A stretch of 64,000 nucleotides of DNA from the NCBI GenBank assembly GCA_964059195.1, contig CAXKWD010000005.1, positions 149,511,265 through 149,575,264 of the forward strand, given 5' to 3'. Positions 12,526-25,800 of this stretch are shown piece after piece (the stretch's first letter is position 1; each line of letters starts with the position of its first letter). Source of the DNA: Ectobius pallidus. Its lineage: Eukaryota > Arthropoda > Insecta > Blattodea > Ectobiidae. The notes beneath the pieces are model-generated. The model had not been told where the DNA came from. It did no database searches and saw only the letters and a list, made by a program, of their open reading frames with translations. The position numbers and the translations under genes are program-made.

Positions 12526-13327
12526 TAGGATGATTATGATGAAGTAATATTGCAGGACATGGATTCAATATCTTATCTCCAAATTAATACAATGAATATT
12601 CAATCAGATTAATTAGATTTAAACCCTGAAAGCAAGGCGTGTGTTTAAACCAATTGAAATGGTTCAATATAGCTAATTTCCTCTGAGTTTCAGAGGGTAG
12701 CGATGCCTTTGGTCAGGAACAAGCATTCAAGACCCTACTGGTATTAAGAAAAGCTTTAGACCTAACAAGTAATTCATAATAAGACCCAAGCACAAATTTC
12801 CTTTCTCACAGAACAGGGCATCCAATGCTTCTTATTAGTAAATACTGGAGCTATCAAGCTGTGCTCTTATTCTGCTTGAATGTACACAGGTTTTCCTGAA
12901 TCTCAGGATGATTTAATTAATTCCGTTACGAGATTGTCGAGAATTAAATTTCACTGCATGATGCTCGTTGTGACGATGTTAAAGGATTTTATTCAATTTC
13001 ATCTCAACTGAAGCAGTAACTTAGGTACGGTATATTCAAACACAAATGAGCAATAACTTTGAAATGAAATTCGAGTCAGGTTATATCTTTGTTCTATGGA
13101 TAGTGTCATGGAAATTAATCATCCAGCTTCTAGGAAAACTTGTCATTGAAATTATATTATTACAAATAACATTTACATGTAATTTTTATGAGTTTATAAG
13201 CTACATTCAGCTCAATAAGTTCTGGTCTGTATGTCCCTTGCCTTTATAAATGCTGAGGAAATTAATAAAACCGTAATCTTATTTTTAACAAAACCACAAT
13301 CAAACTTTTAAAGGAGTTTTCAAAATA

Positions 13328-14357
13328 CAATGAACATCACTTAATGTTATCACAGATATTGTTAACAATCAGATGTTATTTTTATGGAGTCCCGTATCGA
13401 TTAATACTGATACATTGAAGAAATGCTGAGAATTGTAATCAAAGATCCGGTTTATATTATCATATTTTCCTTTTTATGGTTTTATTTCCAAGCACTGTAC
13501 ATCATTCAAAATTTCGTTTTTAAGGGTTTCGTTTCTAACCATACTGGGTTGTATTGGAAATAGTGGTACTGTTCCAAACTAACAGGATGACAATTCTGGG
13601 GTGCGCGGGCAAAGAGAGTTAAGTCCACCGTCCTCAAAAATTGAGATGTGTCCATAGAGTTATAAATAAAAATGTTCTCTACATTTGTGTTAAGTCCAGT
13701 AAGTCATATTCAGAAACGTATGGTAGTTATGGAAGTGTGCCTCATGGGTTTGTCCATATCTAAAGCTATGTTGGGCTGGTATAGTGTGTTAAGTCACTCT
13801 AATTCTCAGTAACGAGAAAGTGGACTTAACTCTCTTTGCCCGCGCACCCCGGAATTTGGAGAGGGGACCCATTACCTAACTTTCTATTTTAAGCAATAAA
13901 ACATGTTTCAACCCTCAGTTATGCAGCTTTTGACTTATTTTGATAATAGTGTGGGCTTGCAGTGATGGCTAGAATAAAATGAAAATACTTGAGCAGACAG
14001 GCATTAGATATTTTGCAACACAGTGTTCACCACAGGTCAGTAGACTTCCGATAACACTCGTAACTCGTAACTGAGTATGGAGTAAATTCCTAAAGGAAAA
14101 CAAAAACAATTGAAAACTTCGCTACTGGTTGACAATATAGTTGCTTGCAGTCTATTACTTAATTATGAGTGGTTTAATGATTCACAGTTATGTATTATGT
14201 TATGAATAAATTGCTTTTAATTCTGTTTTTGCAGTGTATTATTTTATATTGTATGAATAAATAACCTTCAATTAATTCTTTCAGCTACTGTTATCAATCA
14301 GTTAATATTATCAGAATAGCTGCATCCCAAAGTGATCACAATAAGCGGTGTGAAATG
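13328..14357 (+). mobile_element. pogo/Tigger-type non-autonomous element, interrupted by a MITE
   Basis: TA flanks at 13326-13327 and 14358-14359. It shares most of its length with 37758-38636 (tttaagggtttcgtttctaa, gtgttcaccacaggtcag, ctgttatcaatcagttaata), and its ends are degraded forms of CAGTGNACGCCRCTTA. It lacks coding capacity. A separate MITE sits inside at 13598-13850. Confidence 0.7.
13598..13850. mobile_element. 253-bp nested MITE with perfect 31-bp terminal inverted repeats
   Basis: The ends read GGGGTGCGCGGGCAAAGAGA... on the left and the exact complement on the right, identical for 31 bp. The sister element at 37758-38636 lacks it, so it inserted after the two copies separated. 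Superfamily not assigned. Confidence 0.75.
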
Positions 14358-14699
14358 TATTGTTTTTGATAAAGTCAAAAAAAAATTGATTCACATTAAT
14401 AACTATACACAGAAAATACTTGTAATTTTTAACAGGTTTGGAAATGACTGTCATGGTTTCAAAAACTTGCTTGTCATAACATGGAAGGACTTAACGAAGT
14501 TAATTTTCTATTTGGCTTCCTTGTGTAATTTTTCATGAAAGAAATATATTGAAGTTTAAAAAACCAGTATATTTGTGATGGAAATATTAAGATGGATTTT
14601 GTGAATGAACCGGATAATTTCAAGTCACAGTTTTCATAATTCAATGCTGATGAAGGAGTACCAGCATTGAAATCTTACAAACCAATTCTGAGAACGTAG

Positions 14700-14935
14700 T
14701 GCAAACAATAACTCTACATTGATGGCATTAGAGTCTGTCCTCAGGTGACATCAATTCTAAAGCCAATGATAAGTTAACTCCAAACCAGCATTCGCCTTTT
14801 TGCAAATGGAGAAAACCCTGAAAACCTCTTTCAGATAGACCAGCCAAGGTATTTGAACCCCAACCTTTTGAATGCAAGTCAATGATGCTACTGCCCAGGC
14901 CACCTTGCTCAATCCCTTAACGTATGACACAACAA
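14700..14935 (-). repeat. Possible tRNA-derived SINE
   Basis: The minus strand reads GGCCTGGGCAGTAGCATC, then a B-box-like GGTTGGGGTTCAAATACC, then GGTTTTCAGGGTTTTCTCC and AAAAAGGCGAATGCTGG, a body motif seen in insect SINEs. Its boundaries are unclear. Confidence 0.35.
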
Positions 14936-15959
14936 TCCCCTTTGGGATCAGGAACCCCAGTTTGAGATTCGCTGGAGCTGAGAAGTTCTCTGTATCACAG
15001 CATGTCTTAATCAGGCTGAAGATAGGCTTCTATAACACAGTGAGGTCTAATATGTTTGAAAAGTCTTTACAAGTAGTCTGGCAGGGAGGTGGAAGTGTGC
15101 TTAGGATTATATAAATCCTCTGAGGGGGAAGGCATATGGTTCACTAGGTTGTGAAAGAAAGAAGGAATGTGCCATGATGAAGTGTAAACAGCTTAATTAT
15201 ACAAATTATTATCATAGTCACCTCCCTTCTTACTTACATAGGTAGTGAAGCGTAAATATGTTGCCATGACTCTCAGAGGAGAATAGAAGTTTGCATGTAA
15301 TTAGAAACTGCAAAGTACAGGCTACGTTATGGATAAAAATACACCTTATGTACCGTCAAGTAATTAATACATCTTTCCCCTCATAAAGTTCTCTCATATT
15401 TCACTCTGCTCTGTTATTTTAAATTTACCTGACTTTCCAGGGACATTAACTGGATTTACCTTCCTATATCCAGACAAAATTTGTCCCCAGATTTATCTTA
15501 AACTCATCTTGACAATTTTACACATCTTTCTTAATCTCAGTCCTTGCATTTCAATTTATAAATTCCTGAGTCAGTTAACCCATGGTAGATTCCTTACCCC
15601 TCCCCAAGTAAAATTAACAGTTCAGTTCACAATATTACCAGCTAAGCACTGTGTGGAAAAACATTACCTCTAAAATAACAGGAATGTCATTCATAAAAAC
15701 TACCTCATAAGCTTTACTGGACAAAGAGCAGAACAATGCAAAAGCCATGTAGAATCAAACACTGTTATGAGACTATGTTCACCTGTGTGAAAAGCTTTTT
15801 TATGTTTTTCATTCTATCATATCAATAGAAATGAACCAATAATTGAATTCATGTGTATGGTACTTCTGACCAGCACCATCTACATACCATTTAAGTTCAC
15901 TGTTCATTCTGAACTATTAATACCTTTATGTTAATTTGAAAATTTTGTTTACATTTGAT
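14936..15959. other. Unassigned DNA
   Basis: The open frame at 14872-15114 (+) starts inside the SINE-like unit and has no recognisable product. No upstream peptidase exon was found. Confidence 0.3.
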
Positions 15960-15977
15960 TTTGTGTTCTGGAGTAAG

Positions 15978-16400
15978 GCTGCTCACAAACACTCGCACAG
16001 ACTTGTTTCCGAAAATAGTATGTTTGGATTCAGGGGGCCCCAAAACATGTATTTATGTTGAAAACTTAACTTCGAATTTGGGGTTTGAAAACAATACTTC
16101 CTCTGCGGGCAGAGAAGTAAAAATCAAAGCATATAAAAGTAGGCCTACATAAATATTTACATTGGATAATATCTTTGTTAAAGCTTAGTTGTAAATACAG
16201 TATAGGCCCATATTACATAAGCCAATTTCTTTAATTTTGCTGCCCTTCCAATTCCTTTTGTACATTCTTCATGTTAAAATCACTCCATTTCAATCTTGAG
16301 CTATGCTGATCAAAGACACACACAGACATGTTTCTGAAAAAGAGCATTTTTGGATTCAAGGCCTCAAAACATCTATTTATGCTGAAAACACAAATATTTC
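15978..16400 (+). repeat. Two diverged direct repeats
   Basis: 15978-16090 and 16306-16400 share the pattern CACRGACWTGTTTCYGAAAA, then TTTGGATTCARGG, CAAAACATSTATTTATG and TGAAAAC. They end about 130 bp before the first visible peptidase exon. Confidence 0.45.
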
Positions 16401-16533
16401 CTAAGTACATAGTGCCTGGGGTATGGGTAGCAGAAATAAAGATACTAAGAGAATCAGCCACATAAACCAAAACTACTGTATTTTTTATATTACCTAAGTT
16501 AGCAGAATGACCCAGTTTTCTTCTTGCTTACAG

Positions 16534-16628
16534 GTGAGGAGCTGGTGTTCAGGGACCAATGGGGTGGCATCAGTCTGCTCAATGCTGCCAACCTCACCAC
16601 ACGATCACTTATGACGAACCAGACTTTC
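16534..16628 (+). CDS. DPP-like gene, first visible exon
   Basis: Follows acceptor cttacag and ends at donor gtaagt. It starts in phase with two bases (GT) completing a codon, so a further upstream exon must end in one coding base. It encodes residues 1-31, with [18 protein letters not shown] then [12 protein letters not shown], a propeller strand typical of insect DPP4/DPP10 proteins. Confidence 0.88.
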
Positions 16629-19600
16629 GTAAGTAGTTTCATACAGGAATTCAGACAGAATCCTAAAAAAAATTACACTACATAAATATTTACAGAATTT
16701 GAATTCTATCAATAGGTTCTTATATTGATTGTTTTCTTCATCTTTTCAGAAACGGTTGAACCCAGCAAAATTTGTAATGTCCCCTGATCATCGTTTTATT
16801 CTTCTAGCGCACAACATACAAAAGGTGAGCATAGAAAGTTTATTGGGACTGTAAAACTGACAAACAATTCAAATCGTATAATACACCTTACACATAATAA
16901 AATAGCACTTGAAGTATATACCAGTACCATAAAAGCTATTTATGTATCAAGTACACAAAGCAAGACTTTAGGGGACGAATCTAGTGTTTGCTGAAATGCT
17001 GGATGAGTCCGCTAAGTTTTTGCATACATGGTGCATACTATAGATTTTAGTAAAAGTTCTCTAATTTTACTACTAATGAGCTCAGTTTTTTACTCATTTT
17101 CAATGATCCAGAGTAAACAAAGCACATAGATATGGCGCTTGTAGCAATAGTGCATTTTTATAAACTTGGCTTGCTATGAATTTTTTATTTTTCTTAAAAA
17201 TCCTTAAAAAACACCATTAAGGTAATAATTTTTATTAGATAAACTAATTTAATTTACTTAAATTGAAATTATACATAATTTTTATTATATTTTCTGTAAC
17301 AAAACTTATCTTCTTCTTCTTCTTCATCTTCCCCATGATGCCTTTAGAGCGTTGGGGGGTCCTCGATTAAGGCTTTCCACATCCTTCTGTCCTGTGCCAT
17401 CCTTTTCAATTCTGATTTGCTTTTGGAGATCTTTCTTCCCATTTCCTCTATGCAGTCTTCGTATGTAGTTCTTGGCCTTCCTCTTGAGCGACCTCCTATC
17501 GGCCTTGCTTCCATGAATTGTCGTGGCTTCCTGTTTTCCTCCATCCTTGTAACGTGTCCAAACCATCTTAACTGTCTTTGGGCCAGGCGTTTTTCTACCG
17601 GGGGTTGGTGAAGTCCTTCCCTTATTATTTGATTCCGAACTAAGTCACGTCTTGTTTTCCCTGCGATTCGTCTTAAGCATTTCATTTCTGCTGCAGTTAC
17701 TCTTCCTATTTCTTCCCCTCTTACTGGCCAGCTTTCACTTCCATATAGTAATACTGGTTCCATTACTGTTCGGTATATTTTAAGTTTTGTTTCTGTCGTC
17801 AATTCTGATTTTCCAAAGATTGTTTGATTTAACTGATAATATATATTATTACATCTGCGGACCCTATTTAAGACTTCATGTTTTATTTTCCCGTTTTGAT
17901 GAATTATTGTGCCCAGGTATTCATAATTTCTTACCTGTTCGAGTTGTACCCCATTACATTGGATGTTTAGTTGTCCTACTGTTTCATCTGTCCTGGCCAC
18001 CTGCATCACCTTGCTTTTCTCTACATTTATCTGCATTCCCTTTTCCTTCAGGTTTTCCGTCCACTCCATTACAGCCTGCTGTAATTTTGTTTCCGTATCT
18101 GCTATTAACACTATATCGTCTGCATATATTAGTGCTTGGCACTGTATTGGTTTCATCTTCCAGTTTCCAATTATTGTTCTATTTGTTCTTCTCTTACATA
18201 CCTTAAGTACTTCATCCATTAACACTATAAACAGTAATGGGCTTAGACTATCCCCTTGTTTTACCCCTATTTCCATTTTAAATGTTTCCGATTTTCTTCC
18301 TTCCAATCTGACAACTCCTTCTACTTGTTCATACATTGCTTTAATCAACTTCTGAAGTTTTGAGCTGACTTTCCGTTTCCTTAGTATTTCCCATATCTCT
18401 TCCCTAGGTACACTATCAAATGCTGCCTTCAGATCCAAAAACGCCAAATTAATTGTTTTCCCTCTTGACGTTACTTTCTCGCATATAGTTCTTAATATGT
18501 AGATCCAATCTTGCGTTTGTCTTCCTGGCCTAAATGCCGCCTGTTCTTCTTCTAGTTTCTCTTCTATCTGCCTTCTCAGTTTCATTTCCAATATTCTGGT
18601 AAATATTTTAGATATTACCGATGTAAGACATACTGCTCTATAGTTATCACACTTTGCCGAATCGCCTTTCTTATATATGGGCACTATGATGTTTCTTCTC
18701 CAATCTTCCGGAATACGTTCTTCTTTCCATATACATTTGAAAAGGTCTGTCATCTGTCTTATTACTGCTTTTCCTCCTATTTTTATGAGTTCTGGTGTTA
18801 TTTCATCTTCCCCGGCTGCCTTTCCATTTCTCATCCTTTGAGTTGCTATTTCCACATCTATTTCATCTACTTCTTCTCTATCCATCTCTTCCTCTTCTGT
18901 TTGGTTTGTGCTATTTCTATCATTTCTACCATTCCCTCGTCCTTCTTCTCTCTCTTTAAATTTTTCCTCATAATGCGCTCTCCAGGTTTCTAATATTCCC
19001 TCTATATTTGTTTGTAATTCACCATCTTCATTTCTTACATTCTTTATTCTTTTCCCTCCTTTACCTCTTAAATTTCTTATTGTGATCCAAAAATTTTTCT
19101 GATTTTCCTGGAAGCTATTTTCTACTTCCTTCCCAAATTCTTCCCAACTTATTTTCTTTGCCTCTGCAACTATTCTTTTCACTTCATTTCTTTTAGCCTT
19201 ATATTTTTCTAGGTCTCGTCTTGTGCCTGTATTAATATAGCGTTTCCAAGCGGCTTTTTTCTCTTTGACTGCATTTTTCACTTCCTCATTCCACCATCTT
19301 GTACATTTCTTATTTGTTCCTACCTTTTTCTTTCCACAAATTTCCTCACTTGTCTCCTTTATTATTGTCTTAAACAGCTGCCATTTTGTTTCAACGTCCT
19401 CTTCCATCCTCAATGGTGTTTCTTCAAATCTTTGTGCTAGTCTTCTTTGGTACTCCTCTTTTTTCCCCTCTTTTTGTAATTCCTCGTACTTTATCCTCTC
19501 GTGATAGTTCTTTTTCTGTTTCCGAGGCTTTCTTAATCTGGTCTCTGCCACTAGTAATTTGTGATCCGTATTTATTTCTGCTCCTCGTATCACTTTTATG

Positions 19601-22600
19601 TCTCTTATGCTTTTATGATTTTCTTTCTGGTATATAATGTAATCTATTATACTGTTTACATTCCTTCCATCTCCTTCAAATGTTATTTTGTGTATATTTT
19701 TATGGTTGAAGAATGTATTCCCCACCAGTAATCTGTTTTGAACACAAAAGTCTAGTAGCCTTCTTCCATTCCCATTGATTGTATTCTCCCCATTGTATCT
19801 TCCCATTACTCCGTGTCCCAATCTATAGTCATTTCCAACTCGTGCATTGAAATCTCCTATTATCATTATCTGATTTTGCTTTATTTCTGCTTTTTCTACC
19901 TCCTGTTGGAGTATCAAATAGAATTGTTCTTTTTCTTGTTGGATGTCATCTTCTGTGGGTGCATACACTTGGATAATACTTATTCTTTGTTCTAATTCGA
20001 TTTCTATGGAGATGATCCTAGAATTTACTGCCGACCAGTTTATTACTTTCCTGTCTATTCTTTCAGAGACTATTATTCCCACTCCTTCTTTTGCTCTTTC
20101 TCCTCTCGGAACCCCTGAGTATCTAAGCACATAACCTTTGTCCAAAATCTTTTCTCCACTTGTTCTCTTTTTCACTTCACTTATTCCTAAGATCTCCATT
20201 TTGTACTTTTCCATCTCCTCCACTATCTCTACCTCTTTCCCATTTATTGTTTTAATGTTCCATGTTCCTAATCGTATTTCCTGATTCTTGCTATGTCGTC
20301 TCCATTGTGTCTTTCCTATTCCGAGGCCCTCTATATTTCTCTGAATCCTGTCTACTCTGCGTGGGGGATTAGCCCAACGGCAGAGACCCGGTGGTTGGAC
20401 CTCTTAGCCTCCGGAGTCATTGCTAGATTTTCTCTCGGGGTTTTCTCCCCAAGCCTTTACAGAGCCAACTGTTAACTACAAGGCAGCAGTGCTGATTTTG
20501 GTCTGCCCCGGGTATTTTATTTCCCCGGTACCCACCATATCTGGTGAGCTTTCCCCTATCCGCCACCTGGGGAGGCACCCGATGGGAGATCAGCAACTCC
20601 ACACGGGTAACAAAACTTATCATGCACTGTAAAAAGAAACTATTAACATAAGAGGCTTGTCTGAACACGTTCTTCTCAACTCGCAGTGTGTTCTAGTAGT
20701 CATGATGAAGACTTAGAATTCAGAGATGGCGAGTTTGTGTTCACCTCTAGGCAGGCTTTTATCAAATTATGTCTTGAAATACAAGATATCCGAATGGCAA
20801 GATTTATGATCCTTCTTAATAATAATATTTAACTATACACATAAAATGTTTATAAAAATTATCTTCACTAGAAGACACCCTAGAGACATCTAGATGTCAT
20901 AGTTGGAACTGTGTCAGCTAAAGTTTACCATGACAACTTTAGCAGCCTAGGCCAATAAAACTACTTTAATGCCCTAGGACTATAAAGTGCTAATATTAGA
21001 GGAGAAAAATTCCTCTGACACTGGGACTTGAACCCAGGACCTTTGGCTATCGGTGCCAATGCTCTTACCAACTGAGCTACGCCAGAATTCAATTCTCCTA
21101 TGACTGGCTGCCCGTAATTAAGGTGAAATTACAGCATGGGTTCCTAAATACAACAAAGCCAACCAACACCGACCAAGCATGGTCAAACTCACAGTAAATA
21201 TCCCATGAAGAAGTTGGCAACTGTTAACCAGGATTGTCAACCCAATGTTTTTTTCTGGACTCTCCTTGGAGAATAAAAAATAAAATGTACAATAAGAAAT
21301 TTAAAATATGGGACAAAACTGCATCCCAAAGACTTCTTTCAGGACAACGGGATGCATTAGCAAAAAAAGGGACATTCCCGTATTTTATGGGACGTCTGGG
21401 ATTGATACTTAAAATTAAGTAAGGCTGGTGAAATTGGCCCTATATTCACCATCAGTATTGTAAAGCAAATCTAACATGCATAAAAATAATGTAGTTGTCT
21501 ATTACTGCACATTTACAGGTACTGTACACACACAAAGAAATTTCAGTTAATGAAAATTCATAAATAACCTTTAAAATTTCCACTGTTTTACAGCATTTTA
21601 TCCCTCTGTACTGACATTAATGTCACAATTAAGCCTATCCTTCATCCATGCTCAAATTCGTTAATTTGTCTATTGTATGGCTAAACAATAAAACATCAAA
21701 TTGAAGTGTAAATTGCAAACAAAAAGAGCTACACAATTTCCACTGAAACAGTCGGCAGTTCTTTTTTCTATCTCTGAAGCTCTGTGAATACAGAAGTTAA
21801 TTATTCTCAAAAGAATAAAAAAATGCAAGTCTTTTATTGTTATCTCTTTTCCACTTATAAGGACATCTTATTACTGTCCATATTGTTTTTTATCAGAACC
21901 TTCAAATCAGAAACCCTCATACATATGTAAGAATATTTCCTTCGTGACTGTTAAAACAGTATTCTTGTTTTCCAACAGTAGCCTATATATTACCATACCC
22001 ATTCTAATTAACTTCAAAGAATACTGAGTTTCACTTTTATCTATACTAATATAAAAATCTAATGATTTATGTGAGTATCTGTTACTCTTTCGTGCAAAGA
22101 CTACTCAACGGATAGCTGAAATTTTGCATAAACATAGTTTTTAGCCTTACGTCTTTGTTTACTTGTTCAACTCATGCTCGTTTACTAACTAATATAATGA
22201 GTGTGAGTTGGTTGAGTTCCACTGTTTTGATGGCGGTTATTTTAATGGCTCGGATTATGTTCCTTGCCGATATTCAACTTTACTTTAGAAAAACCGTTGG
22301 TCAAATCAAATTTGGACACCACTTGCAGTACTTACAATTAAATTTTACACAAAAAAGTTCGCTTGATATTTTTTTATATATCTTATGTTATTTATAGAAA
22401 ACTGTTTTAACCTGTCACCACTTGCATATATGGCTGTCACGCCATCACTCATGCATTAGATTTGATCTAACATGCTTTTGTTCTTTTATAGCTATTAAAT
22501 ACAACTCAATGCATGGATTAAACTTACAATAATTTATAAGTAACTATTTTAACATTTGTAAAAGCATATACTGTTATATTTTCTTAAAATAAAAATAAAA

Positions 22601-22613
22601 TAATAACAATAAA

Positions 22614-22668
<55 letters not shown>

Positions 22669-22679
22669 TTAATAATAAT

Positions 22680-22728
<49 letters not shown>

Positions 22729-22838
22729 GACCTTTTCAGAAAATTACTTACGTTACATGTTTCTAACATTGTGAACATTAAATTTCTGTTAGTATATTAT
22801 TATTATTATTATTATATTAAAATGTTCTTATTATAGGT

Positions 22839-22878
<40 letters not shown>

Positions 22879-25800
22879 GCTATTGGTAGTGCCATGTTGT
22901 TAATAATACTGCTGCTGACATGTGTGGGATGTCATGTTACAGTTGACTTGCACAAATAATGAAGCACAACTGTTGGAGAAGGCATTGCTAGCAAAACAAC
23001 TTTCTCTTTCAGGATATAAGCCAGTTATTAAAATTTATACGCAATTGTTAGTTTCGATCTAATAGCGTGAGCAATCGCAGGTTAAAGGCTTCTAGTGAAC
23101 AGGAGGATTACATACCTTGACCATATTTTTTGTTTTGTTTTTAACAAACAAGTCTACAAAAGCCACAATATGTTGTCATCGAAAGAAAATGATCAGATCA
23201 GATCAGATCAGAGAGTAGCATAAGATGCTGCAAGACATGCTGCCCTGTAACCTAACAAGACACTCAAAATTCTGTAAAAATCATATAAAACATTGTTACA
23301 CATTATTTTCTGACTAATTAGTCAGGTACTGCAAATGACACCTGACTTTTAATTTCATTGTCTCTCATCACTATTATGCTTCTGGGAGTGTCTATCAATG
23401 CTCATTGTAATTCAAGCTATATTGTCTCTATTATGTGTTCCCAGACTTTTCCATATTTAAATAAATAACAATGAAAGAGTAAAAAATGACTCTTGGTACT
23501 ATTGTAAAATTAACAATACTTAACGTTGTATTTATGCATAATTAAAATGTTATAATTATTATATAATGACCATATATATAATGGTTATATATATAACCAT
23601 ATTACATTTCTATATTCAAAACCCAAGCTTCTATGAGTTCATACATGAGTATTTCAAGCATCAAAACCACAAAAGTTTATCTACATTTAAATTTATTTTT
23701 AAAATACATTTATTATATCTGATTTTTAATAATAGTAATAATAATAACAATACTATGATAATAATAATAAAATAAGAAGAACAATGCTTCATTTCCCTAT
23801 AGACTTCTACAATAAAAGGTCAAGCATCGCCACAGCTACTTTTTTAACAAAAAAGACATACTGGTACAAGTTTATCAAAATACCTTCAAGTTTGACAAAG
23901 AGCACAAAAGTTAGAAGTTAGCAAGAAAATAGAAAGAAAGAAACACATACAAGAAGTAAAATTTATCTAGTCTATATGGGCACTTTTAAATTAAATAGTT
24001 TCATTACAGCTCTACTTTAGGAAAGATACTTTTGGTATGAGAAATATATATATGTATAACCCAACTGCTGTGAATATTTTTTTTTATAAATATTTTTAAA
24101 AAGCTCATACCTTTAAACAGGGATTCCTAGATGAAGTTACCACCATGTTACACGTTGAACCTCCTTTTTGTAGGTGAAGATCTAAAACCCTTTATCCTAA
24201 GAAGTCTTGAGAGAATGAAGGAACTGCAGAATTCCACTGACCATGAGAGAGAGGCGTGTGGAAAGCATGATAATACATGTAGGCAATCTGAAAATGTTCA
24301 ATAAACATGTATAAACATGTGTATGTTGCATCTGCATAAGCGGTGTTTTCATTCTCTGCTACGAAGCCCACATTAGCCACACTCGAAGCTTCCCTGCTTT
24401 AACTGTAAAGTATTACAAATAACTTTACCTTATAACATAAGTTGAAAGTGTCATCCTTCCTTGGTTATACACGCATTGTATGTGGAAACCACATTCTAGC
24501 TGATGTGAGTGAGTTCTTCCACTGTTTGGTTTCTAATTTCGTTCATAACAATTTCTTTTAGTTCCTCCAATGTGTGAGGATTTCTTCAATAAATTTTATC
24601 TTTCAGGTTACCCCACAAATAAAAATCACACACTGTTAGATCTGGGGAGGAAGGTGGAAAGGGATCAGCACTGATCACTCCGTCTACAAACACTTCTGAT
24701 ATTTTAAGAAGGGAGACATCTGCTGTATAAGCGGTGGCCGAATCTTGTTGAAACCACCAAAGGGTTTTTCCTTTTTCTGTCAACTGATGGAAGAATGGCG
24801 TCAAAATGTCATCTTGATATATCTCTGAATCTACTATTGTCTCATAAAAAATAGGCCCAATTATTCATCTTGCATTAATAGCATAGGAAACCTCAATCTT
24901 CCTGTCATAATGAGGGACATTAGGAATGAAATTAGAAATATTACAATGGAAAAATACACTCAGCCAGAATGTGGTTTCCAGATGCAATGCCAGATGCAAT
25001 GCCCAGGAAGGACGATCAGCACATGTTATAAGGTAAGATTATATGTAACACTTTTTATAAAGTTAAAGCTGGGAAGCTGCACTTGCATCGAGTGCGGCTA
25101 ATGCGGGCTTTGTAGCAAAGAGTGAACACACCACTCTTGCGGATGCAAGTTATAATGTAGGTCCTGTATTTAGAATCTTCATGTTAAAATGTAGACACTG
25201 GTGATCTAATCTGCTAGATACTCATTCCTAGTGGAAAATTTAAATGCGACATAACCTCATTCATCTTTTGTCTTCTGTGTTGAATGGTTGTAGAAATGTG
25301 TTTGCTGGATTAATTATGATGCGGGTGACAGATGGGTAGAATTGTAAAGTCTATTAAGGAGTGCTGAAGCTTTGAGTTTTGTCTATAATCTCAGTCCAAA
25401 ATTAATATTTTATTTCTTGTTTGCAGTTATTTCGACATTCGTACCTGGCCCAGTATTCGGTGTATGACATAGCAACAATGTAAGTACATCCACATACTGC
25501 TATATTGTTCCATATTCATCTATTAATAGCAGCAATGCAATGTAATACTTGAAATTACTGTCTAGTCCATGTAAATAAGATTTAATAGGTACAGTATGTA
25601 GAAACACGCCAAGGATATATTATAAGTTCTTTATATGTTTTCTTTTCTAAATAAGATTAAATAGGTACCGTATGTAAAAACATGCCACAATTATATTATA
25701 GGTTCTTTATGTGTTTTATTTTCTTTTTTTCTTTTGTGAAAGTTATTTTTTAACTGTAGAAACTATACTTTGTATAAATTTGTATAATTAGCATTTCCCA

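Larger units (their letters stand above)
17296..20621 (-). mobile_element. Full-length RTE-like LINE with 15-bp target duplication
   Basis: GTAACAAAACTTATC occurs at 17296-17310 and 20607-20621, so the element spans 17311-20606 (3296 bp) on the minus strand within the second visible intron of the DPP-like gene. The 5' leader is GC-rich, and the 3' end has only about 30 bp between stop codon and a (GAA)n tail (17311-17325) instead of poly(A). Single-frame layout, length and microsatellite tail fit an RTE-like non-LTR element. The perfect duplication and intact frame indicate a young insertion. Confidence 0.9.

Noticed and set aside
15955..16470. Upstream exon of the peptidase
   Set aside because: The open frames here are translations of the direct repeats; none encodes a membrane anchor or the expected propeller start.
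17417..20475. Many + strand open frames
   Set aside because: They are antisense shadows of the LINE coding sequence.
21014..21086. Functional tRNA gene
   Set aside because: C replaces the invariant U33, the anticodon is not clear, and related copies at 28337 and 34535 show it is a repeat.
22584..22778. Isoleucine-rich minus-strand open frame
   Set aside because: It is translated AAT/TTA microsatellite.
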